A stretch of DNA of 64,000 nt from Linnemannia hyalina (Eukaryota; Mortierellomycota; Mortierellomycetes; Mortierellales; Mortierellaceae), in contig JAHRHY010000005.1 in assembly GCA_019671135.1 (NCBI GenBank), forward strand, positions 2,046,001 through 2,110,000, given 5' to 3'. A program made the translations under genes and the position numbers. The number at the start of each line of letters is the position of its first letter. Position 1 is the stretch's first letter. Shown here one piece after another: positions 45,520 to 57,152 of this stretch. A model generated the notes under the pieces. The model saw nothing but the letters and a program-made list of their open reading frames with translations, was not told where the DNA came from and did no database searches.

Positions 45520-46318
45520 GGTGTTAAGGTATGTGTGCGAAGTGAAAGAGGAGAGTGAGAAGGACGGAAAGGTTCTGCCACGGAAAAGGCTCAAAAATAA
45601 GAAGCGAAACGTGGAACAGAGAAGTAGATCAAACAGACTTGATGTGGAAAAAAGGAGTATGTGTTAGAGGAGGAGGTGATGAAGGAGGGACAAGAATCGA
45701 CTTTTTGCCAAAGGGTCTAATTCAAAAGGAAGAACACAGAAGGAGAGGATGACAGAAGGAGGGGAGGATGAAGGGGGGATGAAGGAGGAGGAGAGGAGAA
45801 GAGGAGAGTAGCGGTGGCAAGTGAGGATGACCAGACAAAACAAAAAAAGCCAAGGAGGAAACGGCCGTTCTTATATACCCTCAGTCAGGGTGGTGGGGAT
45901 TGCCGAATGGGCCTCCGCCCTATCTCATTACAAACGTCAACGAGAAAAAGGAAGATAAATACATTTGAAAGAAAACAGTTATTTACTTTAGTCATGGACG
46001 ATCTCTTCTTTTTGGCTTGGGTGAGTAGGAGTGTGAGTGAGTGAGTAAAAAGGGTGAATGAAGAGTACGCGGAACTTCATATGAAAAGATACAATAAAAC
46101 CCCCCCCCCCAAGCGGGGCTGAAAGAGTCAGTGATTTCCAGCCACGATCTCTCCCGGAGAGGACAGGCACACGGTCTCATCCCACCAGAGGCACACGGTC
46201 ATTGCCAGCCCAGCCACTAAACTGCAACCTGGTAAAAGGACTACCAAGCACGAACAAGACACACAAGAGTAAGCAACAGTCGAACAAGTCTTCTAGGCCC
46301 ATTTACCCAAACCAACCG

Positions 46319-46327
46319 ATCTGATAA
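46319..46327 (+). promoter_or_regulatory. ATCTGATAA, iron-type GATA motif
   Basis: Exact match to ATCWGATAA, the target of fungal iron-sensing GATA repressors (SreA/SRE/Urbs1/Fep1 family). It lies 800 bases upstream of the ATG of ferric reductase A. Confidence 0.6.
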
Positions 46328-48430
46328 GGAAACTGCGACTCACACACCCTTCTGCCCCCTTTTTAAGTTGTTATTCAATTGTATAGGGGGAATAGAAACA
46401 AACAGCATAACAAACACAAGCAACACCGACAACAAGAGAAAAGACGACCAGCTGGACTGGATTCGATGTTATTCTATTCAATTGATATTCATTCATATCA
46501 GCCAGACAAAAAGAGCGCGGAAGGTAGAGAGTATTGATCCTCCGCGAAGACAGGTTTCCATTGAAATGAAAATCGTATTGTAAACCTTAGTTATGCTATT
46601 CAATCCCGACAATGAGACATTTTTCACAATAAACTTGTCCTTGGCCTTTGGGCATCTGTTGTTTTTCTGTGTTGCGTTTTTCAAAAGCAGAAAAGTGGTC
46701 TGGTCGCCAAAGGGTTAACAGTACAGCTGCCATGTTATTTCAACAAACGACGAGCAAAAAGAAAGGGACGAAAATGAACAAGAGGGTCCAGACCTTATTC
46801 CTCCATTTGTGTCTCTCTTCAGTTCACCTTGACCTCATTTTTTCATCTTCTCTTGCCTACCCATCCCCCTCGCCATGCTAGTACGTTTCTTTCAAAAAGA
46901 TGGATTGTTCAGTCCTCCCATCTTGTATTTTCGGTAATCCCCGTTGCATTGTGGTGGTTGTTGTGCCGTTTTCATCATCCGCATTACATGTCACGGAGGT
47001 ACATCCTTTCCCCCTCCTCCTTTTCTCTGATCTGTAATTTTTCTCTCCCTCTCCCTCTCTCTCGGTGTGCGTGTGTGTATCTATTGGACTCCCTAGCTTT
47101 CTCGGTGCTTTGTTTCCTTACCGAGGGTAGAAAGAAAAAGATGGACCATGCATACTTTTGTGTGTGTATTTCATGTGCGAAACAGAAAAAAGAGAGATGC
47201 GCTTTACTTTTTCTTTTTTTTTCAATTAAAAGCTTCGGCCGCCTTTTACTAAAAGCGACCATGATAAGGAAGGATATTAGCTTGAAGCGACCAAGAGTAG
47301 ATCAAACGAAAGAAAATCGAAAAGATATGCTGGGGCTAGGTAAACATGGTGATGATGACGGAAGGGAGGCAAGGTAGACTACAAGACAACCATGGAACCA
47401 TGTTCCAGGCCACTTTGTAGTTGTTCTATACCAACAACATGCACACTGGGGTACATCAATCCATCCATCAATGATCAATCTTCAACATGAACAGAAGAGA
47501 AAAAAACACACGCAGCTCGCATTTCACAACTCAGACAAAAGGTACAAAACAGCTATGAACCAGCGGTATCAAAAAGCAGATCAAGATGGACTATCGCCTG
47601 TCCACCACCACATCGCTGCCGGGGGGATAGCCCACGGGATTGGAAAGGAGGCAGGGGTATATCCTGCTATCTGATCGAAAAATATGTTTTCTTTTCTTAC
47701 TCGGAGGCCGACGGCTAGATAGATCGAGACGACCGTCCGTCCCCCGAGCAGTCGGGTCTAGAGAGAGATTAAGAGGTGAATGGACGAACGGATACGAAAC
47801 TGCGAAGAAGCGATACCTGCGGTTGTGTTTTTCACAGTCAGACCCGAGTAAAGAAAAAAAAATGATGAAGAGTGAAATAAAAAAAACATGCACGGCACGA
47901 CTGGAAGGTCCCAACAGAAAACCAAAAAATAAATAAAAGAGCGAGCGTGTGTGTGTGTATATTTGCGTGAGAGCAAGGGACGAGGTTAAGTGGAAGGGCG
48001 ATGACCAAATGAGGCACAAGAAAGAGGAAAGAAGGAAGAGGTACGATGTACCACTTTCCAAATAAGCCAAGTTTGGGTTGTATGTCCTGCAACTGTAGCC
48101 ATGAGACGCTGACTTTTAATAATATGCAAAGGAATACCAGAAGGGTGTCACTAAACAAAAAGTAAACAACAGCAATTGGGATAACAGCACCAAAAAAAAA
48201 AAAAAAACTGAGAACGCAATAGGGTCTGGGCACTGTTCTATGGTGCGTCTACAATGTACGAAAAGCGCATGGCCATGGCTCTCCCCCGAGACGACCATGC
48301 TTCCCATGTGCGTATGTTGTTTTATGTTGTTTGTACGTGTGTCAGTGTGTCATTGTTTTCGCGTGGTAAGTGTGTGCGTGTTGTTTTTTGTTTCGACCCA
48401 GGAACAGAATTGACACACAAAAATCAAAGA

Positions 48431-48439
48431 ATCTGATAA
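48431..48439 (+). promoter_or_regulatory. ATCTGATAA, iron-type GATA motif
   Basis: Exact match. First of a pair 80 bases apart, each followed by an AAAATTTTC element and a CCCGG element. Confidence 0.55.
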
Positions 48440-48510
48440 GGGGCTGAGACAAACAAAACGTGAGGATAAAATTTTCGACCTTTCCCGGGGTTGGAGATTC
48501 ATCCACTTCG

Positions 48511-48519
48511 ATCTGATAA
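48511..48519 (+). promoter_or_regulatory. ATCTGATAA, iron-type GATA motif
   Basis: Exact match. Second of the pair with 48431, and followed by GAAAATTTTCCCGG. Confidence 0.55.
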
Positions 48520-50064
48520 GCGACAAAGAAAATTTTCCCGGAATTGGGTCCAGCCTATTTATCACCACATGACAATAGAGGCACAAAAAAACGCTCTCAA
48601 GAAAATAATATAATCAAACAGATCCTGGCCGGCTTCTGGAGCTTTTTCGAAGACCTTGAGATACCAACATTGAAAGGAGTAAGGAGTAAGTAGGACAAGA
48701 TCAAGGTTACTAACATGACTCGAAACTGGGAGGAAAAATAAGTTGATCAGAATGGACGAAAAAGCTGTAGGCGACAACAAAGACGTGTCGCGGGGTTTTG
48801 GCTACCAGAAAGAAAACTAAAAAGTGCTATGCCCACCTTCGGGAACTATGATAGTACCTTCCTTCCTCGAGGTGTTTAGTACACTCATCTCTCTTTCTCT
48901 CTCCCCTCTGGGTTCGAGGGAACAGAAAAGCCAGCTGCAACTGTGTGCGATGTAAAAAAGAGGACGTTAGTCAGATGGGTGTTCATACAACCAACGCCAT
49001 GACCCCAATCCGAAGGACCGCAAAACATGTCCGATTACTCGTCTCTTTTATTAGCTGCACATATGTCCAAAAACAACTCACCACTAGAAAACTCCTTTAC
49101 TCCTTCCCTCCCTTCCCCCAACCGGAATTGAACCGATAAAAGCGACTCAGTGGGTTGTGAAAAAATATGCACCTGAAAGAAAGTCAGACAGAGATAGTTC
49201 ATGCATGAGGAATTGAAAGCCCAGACGGACAAGCAAAAAAATGGTATGAGAGTGTCTTGTTTTAGCACAATATCGAGACACGACCTTTCTTTTCCTTATC
49301 CTTCTCTGTTCCATTATTCCTCTTGCGCCCACCTCTCTAAGAGTGGCAGAAAGAAGGAGTAAGAGGAGCAGAGGAGAGTGGAGGAGTTCATTAACACATT
49401 TAAACTACCTCCATGAGAGCGCAGTGAAAAAAAACACAGATAACCCACATTCTGTGTCCCATCCAATGAACAGTTGTTGTTTTCGACGTACTCTTTGCTG
49501 CAAGAGCGCCACTGTCCATTACCCTCCGACAGGCAAGTGACAGGTTGGACGTCCAACCCAAAGCAGAGAGATCAGAGAGAAAGAGAAAAGGTATTGCATG
49601 CAGGGATATATCACGGTACGTTTGAGAAAGGGACGTACTCTCCAATATTCCAACCTGCGCCGACCGTTTTTTTTTTTTTTTTCATTTGACATACAGGATA
49701 GACTGGACAGACTGACAGCAAGTAGTGGAGAGTTGAAAGTGCGCCAAATGGCAACTCTCATTCCTCTCTCTCTCTCCTCCAAAATGGCTCTTAACCACAA
49801 CAAACCCCAACCCGACTTCTTCCCCCACTCTTGTCTGCACTCCAAAATACCGCACCAAAATAAATACCGGCTGTTGTAATTGTGCCTAATCTTTCTCTGC
49901 AAAACTTGCATTATGCACAAGGGTCATGTAAAAGTGACGACGTATTGTTCGTACGCCTGTTTATTTACTTATCTCAGGCTGATAACCAGGTCGGCTACCG
50001 CCGTTAACAAAGAGGTACATAACTCACAATAAACGAACTGAAACTTGTAAAGGGGCGGGGATTA

Positions 50065-50857
50065 TCAGGGCACAGTTTCACGCTCACGCTCACGTCTGGA
50101 TGTCGAGCCGCATCTCCTGAGAAGTCGTGTTGGGACGAACCGTCCCCACATTCGAATCAACAGGTTCTCGAAATAGGGTCGTCTGCAGACCAAAGATGAG
50201 ATGAAGAGGAGCATGAGACTGTAGAGTGGGAGGGTGAGTACAATGTAAGCGATACGGAACGACCAGGGCCCAGAACCAAGCGAACCTGTCAATCCCAAGG
50301 CCTTCATCAGTGGTTTGACGATAAGCATTGTGGAGGATCCTGTGATTGAAAAGACCACCTACATAAAGATGATAGATGTAACAGCAAAGAATAAACGACA
50401 TGTGGGTGGTGTTGTGTTTTGTAGCATTAGCATAAGTAGAAGAAAAAAAACATTGAGCCTGTGCCACACAAGTTCATAATGAAAACGAAAGGAAGGAAAA
50501 GGAGAAGATTATGAAAGGGGAGCATGTACTTTCATCATTTGCATTCAGTTCACGACCACAAAACCCATAACTTACAAAGATAATGATCCATTCAATCCAC
50601 CAGTTTGCGCTGAACCGCTCACGCACCATCTCGCGATGGTGTGCCAAGCGATCGTACTTGGGTCCATCGCGCGTCTGCCCCTCGTTTTCTCCCCCTACAC
50701 CTACACCTCCTCCAGTCGTGTGGGAAGATGTGTGCTCGTGGCGAGTTTGGATATTGACAATTGTGCTTGAGGCAGAAGAGACTGCGCGTTCGTCATGCTC
50801 TGACTGGAGCAGAGGTCGTCTTTCGTGGTCAGTGGTAGGCTGTGTAGTCCCTGGCAT
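50065..50857 (-). CDS. Small membrane protein resembling DUF6787
   Basis: Two exons on the minus strand: 50857-50576 and 50358-50065; 191 residues. The N-terminal 75 residues are polar (Thr/Ser/Gly/His-rich, with a GGGVGVGGE stretch). The second part has two membrane helices: IEWIIIFVVFSITGSSTMLIV, which crosses the splice junction, and about FRIAYIVLTLPLYSLMLLFISS. The core FSITGSSTMLIVKPLMKALGLTGSLGSGPWSFRIAY then YFENLLIRMWGRF resembles the uncharacterised DUF6787 family known from bacteria and eukaryotes; I call this from memory of the pattern. It is the only gene between the two ferric reductases, and an ATCTGATAA site lies about 210 bases upstream of its ATG, so it may be iron-regulated. 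Biochemical function is unknown. Confidence 0.75.
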
Positions 50858-51066
50858 GGTTGTATAGCACGATTCGTGTAGATTCAGGCTGCGGTCGAAA
50901 TGAAAGGGGTGGAATGAAGGTTGTGTGGTGGGTGATGTTGGCGATTCTGGAATCACCTGCGTCTCTGCAAGAGGGTTCGCCCAAAATCAAAGAAAAACGT
51001 GACACATCGTCGGAAAGGAGAGAAATAGAGGTTATTAATTGAAGTGATTTGATTGGTTGAGCGAGG

Positions 51067-51075
51067 ATCTGATAA
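51067..51075 (+). promoter_or_regulatory. ATCTGATAA, iron-type GATA motif
   Basis: Exact match, 210 bases upstream of the start of the minus-strand DUF6787-like gene. Confidence 0.6.
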
Positions 51076-52263
51076 TTCTTAACACGCTCTCCTTCAACAG
51101 ATGCGACAAAACATGAAGCTGTCTACTAAACTGACAGAGGAGTGAAGACAAGCGTCATCTTGTTCGTCTGGTGCTTCTGAGCGTCCATCTCTCTTTTTTT
51201 TATTTTTTATGTGGACTTCGTTCACAACTTCCGTCTGCTTCTTCGTTGACTTAGCTTCACTTTGGCTGGCTGACTGTCTGGGCTATCAGATCCAGCCTGT
51301 TTCTTTTGGGCTTGGCTAGCCCTTTTTTCCCACTCTCTCTCTCCCTCCCCCGTGTCTTTCTCTTCCCCTCCTCCCCTCTTTGGTCCAAATCTCTTCCCTC
51401 TTCGACCCTTAATGCACGCCAGTCATCGAATATTCGTCCTCCGCCGCTCAATTCCATCCCAGCGAACATCTGCAAACAAACAAAAACACACTTTGTAATG
51501 CTCTTTCTGTCGCGTGTGAACCACCATGCCCTTTTTGGCCTCTATTTGTTTACTTTTCTCCTTCTTTGCCTTTGTCTATACTTCGACTATCGCGTCACCT
51601 TTTTGGGGAGACACACAACCAGTACCCAGTCCATATAAAACTCTGTTTTTTCTTGTGTTTTGCTTGCCAAACCAACGATCGAGCACAAGGAGAACTCTAG
51701 TGTATAGTTTATGACTGTAATGGTGAAGGGGGTCGGACACGACACGATTAGGGTGAGGGGAATTTGGTTTTGTATGGTGATTGTGCCCCTGTGTCCTTGT
51801 GGTTTGATTTCTTGAGGTCGACAGTAGGTATGGACAGAGATGCGACTATTTCCTCGTTCTTCGCACACGAAAATAACATCTCTCGTTGAAGTTTCAGAGG
51901 GAGAGGTGTATCTACAAGTGTACAGTACAACTCGCTAGCTGGGGTTGAACATGAACCATCTGTTTTCTGATGGACTACTCCATCTACTGTATCCTTCTCC
52001 CTCTCTTCTCTTTTTTCGATGAGCTGTCAAAACACAAAAAGGGTATGTGAGTGTGAGGTGTATGGTGCTAATGGCACAGGAGCGGAGTCGGACTGTTGAA
52101 TATCTCTTCCTTTGACAAGTTAGTCACCTCCCTCCCTCCCCATCTGGAAGGAGTACCTCTCCTCCTTCCCTTTTCGGTAATCCAACAAAAAAAAATTATT
52201 GCGACCCAGAGTCAGCAGCACTCACTCCTTTTCCCACTCCGTCATTCACTTCACCTGTCACCC

Positions 52264-52272
52264 TTATCAGAT
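52264..52272 (-). promoter_or_regulatory. ATCTGATAA on minus strand
   Basis: Reads TTATCAGAT on the plus strand, followed by TTTTT-CATGGCGAG. Partner of the site at 52306. Confidence 0.5.
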
Positions 52273-52305
52273 TTTTTCATGGCGAGACAAGACCCCGGGT
52301 CAGCC

Positions 52306-52314
52306 TTATCTGAT
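52306..52314 (-). promoter_or_regulatory. ATCAGATAA on minus strand
   Basis: Reads TTATCTGAT on the plus strand and runs straight into a 27-T tract followed by GGCGAG. It looks like an imperfect 42-base duplication of the 52264 site in which the T run expanded. Confidence 0.5.
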
Positions 52315-52340
52315 TTTTTTTTTTTTTTTTTTTTTTTTTT
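52314..52340 (+). repeat. Poly-T tract (27 T)
   Basis: Homopolymer contiguous with an iron-type GATA motif at its left end. Confidence 0.9.
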
Positions 52341-53944
52341 GGCGAGGAAAGGAGAAAGGAGAAAGGAGATAGATAGATGGGTTGGTTCCCCTGCCCTTGC
52401 TCAGATTATTATTCCTGATTCCTTCAAGGGTCCCATCCACTAACCACCCGCTCACTCGACTGTCAACGAAGATTAGCCACAGGGGCAAAGTAGCACCGTT
52501 GCACGCCCTTTTTGGGCCTGGCACGGCGTAATCCGTCTCGTTTTTTTTACCCGATCACCCAAAGGAAGAGAGCAAACGCCTTGTCAGCTCCTTCTCTCTT
52601 TCTGGCCCATAACGGAAGAATTCGAACTCACCCTGCCGCCTGGTCCTTTTGTTGTTTTCACTACTTTCCCCGATACCTCGCTTCTTCAGGTGGCGGTAAG
52701 TAAAAAAAAAACAACAGCAATGAAAGCAGCTAACAACGATGACAGATATTTGCATATGACAGTTTCTTTTTTCTTCATTCTGCTTACCAGTGTAAATCCC
52801 TGGTATGTTCACCGGGCAAAAGATATTCTTAAAGAAAGAAAGAATAAAAAAAAATTGTGGATCGTATCCCTACCTCCTCCACCGTCTACCGTAGTCTTTA
52901 CATCCGATTCATCATTGTACGCCTTTGAATCCCAACAAACAACCTCCGCACACTCCCATTGTTTGTCTTTGACTTCGCGTCCTTCAATCCTCGGCGCCAT
53001 TTCTCTCAAGCTTGTTTTTGTGATCTGCTCTTGATTGTACATAGCTCGATGCTTGGATCAAACCTTCGATATAAAAGAGACACCCTCTCCCCTTTGTTTT
53101 TCTTCTTCGTTATCACACATCACACTTTTTTTTTTGCTTCTTTGTTTTGTTGTCCCCTGTCCTCACTTTCTTCACAAGGTGTATGTATCCGCTATGGACA
53201 GTGTGCACTCCTCATTAATACTTGATCGGATACGAGAGTGAGACGCGCTCTCTTTTCTTTTGATTTTTTTTATCGCCATTTGATCGATAAAGAATGAAAT
53301 TGCACCAACAAACAACAAACACGACACGACACGATGCATGGAAACACTAGACAACGTATCCACGGACACACGGGTTTAAACTGTCCTTCATCTTTATTCA
53401 TTTCCCATCACGTCTTCGTTCCCATTTCTCTTCCCTATACCTTTCCTCTTCACAAAGCCACTACTCCAAGCCTCACACTTTATCCCCTTCTATCCATTGC
53501 CCATCGACCACATCAAACTCTTTGTCAGCACCCTTGTATCTATCGGATACAGATATGGTACCCTTTCTCGATACACACGCTCATGTTATCCATCCCAATC
53601 CATTGTTTCTCAATCCTCTTTCATCTCTTTGGTGTAATGGTGTTTTGTTTATCTTACTCTTGATTCGTCATCCTTTCTTATGATTGACGCATTTTACTCC
53701 CTGCACCCTGCACCTCGCACGCTGTCTACACCCCTGTCCTTCTCCTTCATCCCCGATCCTATGGCGATAAGACACCTCACCCAAGACGATAATAATCAGC
53801 AGGGGTCCGATCCGAGTGCAATCAAAAAAAAAATAATTCATCCATCCACCTTGTCGACAATTGTAGCTGAGACGAATCGTAGGTAGGTAGGGTCACCATA
53901 TATCGACGTGTAAATAATGCGACCAAGCGTCTACGTTGCATGTT

Positions 53945-53968
53945 GTTTGTTTGTTTGTTTGTTTGTTT
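53945..53968 (+). repeat. TTTG tetranucleotide repeat
   Basis: About six tandem TTTG units in intergenic DNA. Confidence 0.8.
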
Positions 53969-56213
53969 TACTATGGCAGGGTCCATTTTTTTTTGTTTAT
54001 TACAGTGTTTTTGTTTCTATTGTAAAGCAAAACAAAACAGGAGTGTATTATGATTTGAACGAATAAGATATCGTGCGCGTGCCATGGTTGCCATCCCATA
54101 AACCAAACACCAAAAACCAAAACAAAAAAGCACAAATGCCAACAAATATAAACAAAAGAAGGACTGAGGGGAGAGAATGACGACAAATGGGTGAGCAGGG
54201 GTGCTCTTTTTGTTCACACGGAGTCTATCTGTCAGGCCATGCTCGGACAGTGACAGAAACAAAGATATGAGTACTTGGACCATCAACAAACAACGCCGTC
54301 TACTGCCTGATACCCTACTAACTCGTACCCTAGTCGCCGTGATTGCAATACAGTAAGAATAATAATAAAGAGCACACAACGCATAAGTAAGTTCTCCATG
54401 ACACGAAAAACGTACTCAATTCAACATATAACAACAATGATCATGGCCGATAGAGATGGAAGGTTGAGATTCTATTGATTTTTTTGTGCTTTTGAGTCGG
54501 TAAAGTGTAAAGAAGATGGACACAGCAGGACAGAAGCGTGGTGATGTAGCAAAGTGTAGAAGTCGGCATGGTTTTTTTTTGTCTATGCCGCAGATCGTAA
54601 GAAGGTAAGATCCCATAGTACATCCATCTCTCTTTTGCGCCATTTTCGCTTCAACTGATATGCAGGCATGGCCTTTTCTTCCCTTTGGCCGCCACCATGG
54701 GTCGGACTCTTTATTGTAAAAGAGAGGGATCACCAACCATGTTGTAACCGTGTACTGGTACAAAAAGAGCGCTAAACCAAAATGAGCTCTTCGGAGCGGA
54801 AGGGGCTAGGGTAAAACAACAACGAGAAGAAGGGGGGGAGGGGACCAGATCTGATTAGGAAAAGAGAAGGCGCTCGTCTCTTCTTCTCGTTGTATTGCTC
54901 ACTGTTTTCTTGTTGCTCACATTTTTCTAAGGGACGGGGGCAAGCACTCACAGAAAAAAAGGGGGTGGGCAAGAGTTGGATGAGTTCAACAGAAAAAGAG
55001 CGAAAGGACCTTGACCCTGACCCTGAACAGCAAAGTGAGTGAGAGTGAGAGAAGGTGCCCACTGGGAGAACTCTTCCTTTTACGATAATTATTTTTCATG
55101 TTTGCTAGGGTCCAATGTCATGGTTCGTTGATTTTTTTTGATTCGTGGATTATGATCTGCTTCCATTCTCTCTTGCCTTTGGCTATGGTGCTGTAGCTCT
55201 CGTAGAGTTAGTTCAAGGAGAAGGAAGAGGCCCCTACTTTTCACTCGCCCCCAAACACCATCCAATCCACGGATAACGAACAACTTCAGAAAGAGTACAG
55301 GGGAAGGCAAAGGAAAAACAGGGGGGCGTACAGGTGTTTGCAACAGAAAAATAGCTTCGGAGATGAACGCGCGTTGTTTGTTGTCGTTTTTCAGTCTAGA
55401 CCACCACCATCGCGCCCGAGGACTCCATGAAAGAGAGATACTAGACTAACAGCGAAAGTGCCAAAAAGAAGGAGAGATAGAAAACGAGAGGAGAGGAGGG
55501 GGGCGAACCAAGCGTCTATCTGGTGTTTTTCTCTCCCTTGCCTCACCCAGATGGATAGATTATCCAATGCCCTCATACATTACTACTCACTACTATTCAA
55601 CAAGCTGCACACGCACACTCCCATTCGGACCTTCGGACAAGTAGAGACAAATCGAGCGAAGTGAGAGAAAAAAACATATATGCAAGGTGGACGACACAAA
55701 GGAGGGAGTCAATAGAAACAAACCAAAAGGTTGTCAAGATAGGACCACGAGGTTCGGAGATGAAGAAAAGAGAGAAGTAGGGGGTGGGCAACGTCTTTCT
55801 CTTTCCTTTTCCTTACTCCTTCCTCAGAGGTATGTACATAGTGCATGTAGAAGCAGAAGTAGATGAGTCTATTACACAGGACAGGATTTATCTGCATGTG
55901 TACTCTGCAGACCACAAAAACAAAACAAAAAACCACCATCGCCTTTTGTTTTCACCTTTCTCATTTTTTATGCATTTTGGACAAAAAAGGATTAAAAAAA
56001 CCGAGGGCGAAAGCGGAAAGCGACATCGACATCGCTAGGCAAGAAACTAGGGGCATGTGAATGTGTAAGTGTGTGCGTGTGCCTGAAAAAGGCCTAAAAA
56101 GAGAGAACCAGGCCCTGCGCTCTCAGTGGAGGAAATGACGGTCAATCAGATCTTTTATTTTCCGTTCTGGATCATCCAAGACATATCAGATTAACTTTGG
56201 CACTCCTTTTTTC

Positions 56214-56222
56214 ATCAGATAA
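56214..56222 (+). promoter_or_regulatory. ATCAGATAA, iron-type GATA motif
   Basis: Exact match, about 940 bases upstream of the ATG of ferric reductase B. Near matches ATCAGATTA (56185) and ATTTGATAA (56627) lie close by. Confidence 0.6.
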
Positions 56223-56745
56223 TTGAGCGTGAACGCCAGCTCCTTTTTTCCGAATTCTTTGGTCGTATCTACTATAGCAACTAGGAGCAGTTTTTTACAT
56301 CTCCCCCCTTCTCTCTCTCTCGTTCTAGGATTATTGTTGGGGGAGGAAGGAGATGAGGAGGGAAGATAGATTCATACCCTTTTTTTTTTTGCGCGATTTT
56401 TTCCTCTTCAACTGAGATAGAAAGAAGAGAAGGTGAAGGTTAAAGAAGGGTACATGAAAGAAGGAAGGGTATATGAGAAGGAAGTGGAGAATGACAGTGA
56501 CAAGACAAAGAGGAAAAAAAAAGCGATAGATGGATATTGGTCCAGAGTGACTCGAAAAACTTTGTTCTCTCTCTCTGTGTGTGTTTCTTTTGCAATGGAA
56601 AAATAAGAGAAAAGAAAAAGACCCCGATTTGATAAGTGTCGACTGGCACTTGGTTGTACCGGACTGGACCTCTGCCGCAGGAATACGGAATCCCTCTGTC
56701 CATTCGCCCATTTTGCTCACTTTTATCTTTGTTATGGCACTCTCC

Positions 56746-56749
<4 letters not shown>

Positions 56750-56783
<34 letters not shown>

Positions 56784-56839
56784 CTTGTTGGCGGCGACTG
56801 AACAAAAAGCAATTAGTCGCAAAAAAAAAAAAAAAAAAA
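56750..56839 (+). repeat. T34 / A19 inverted structure with inner GCGACT stem
   Basis: T34 (56750-56783), then GCGACT (56794-56799), a 15-base loop, AGTCGC (56815-56820) and A19 (56821-56839). The arms can pair as a hairpin with a small asymmetric bulge. Confidence 0.75.
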
Positions 56840-57152
56840 GAGAGAGTCAACGGGCTTGGGCAATAAAGTGCGCCAAAAGGCTTTTCCCTTTTGACTGGAG
56901 CCAACGATCGACCCTTTCTCTTATAAGAAGAGCATCCATCCTTTTTTTTTCTTCTTCTTCACTCTTCCGTCGTTCTCTTTTTCTCCTGTTCATCCTCCTC
57001 CACTTTCACCTCTTTTCTCTTCCTCCCGCCGCCTCTTTCATATCCAAAGTCCCCGAGCACTCGGCTCTTCTCTCACTTTCTCTCAATTTCGTATCACCCT
57101 CATAACTCCACACATTATCACCCTCACTTCCACATACACCAATCGCCTCAAG

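Larger units (their letters stand above)
45520..50064. other. Gene-poor region upstream of ferric reductase A
   Basis: About 4.5 kb with no convincing gene. Content: GA-rich leader to about 45830, three exact ATCTGATAA sites (46319, 48431, 48511), poly-A at about 48190-48206, poly-T at about 49668-49682, and scattered short open frames of pyrimidine-tract composition. It may hold promoter and enhancer sequence or unannotated non-coding RNA. Confidence 0.5.
50858..57152. other. Gene-poor region upstream of ferric reductase B
   Basis: About 6.3 kb with no convincing gene on either strand. It contains four exact ATCWGATAA sites (51067, 52264, 52306, 56214), long homopolymers (T27 at 52314, T34 at 56750, A19 at 56821), a TTTG tandem repeat at about 53945-53968, and a pyrimidine tract (56940-57130) that leads to the ATG at 57153. 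Open frames here are short and low in complexity. Confidence 0.5.

Noticed and set aside
46829..47377. 182-residue open frame in the gene-poor region
   Set aside because: Irregular composition with no motif, no good splice context and no counterpart; treated as chance.
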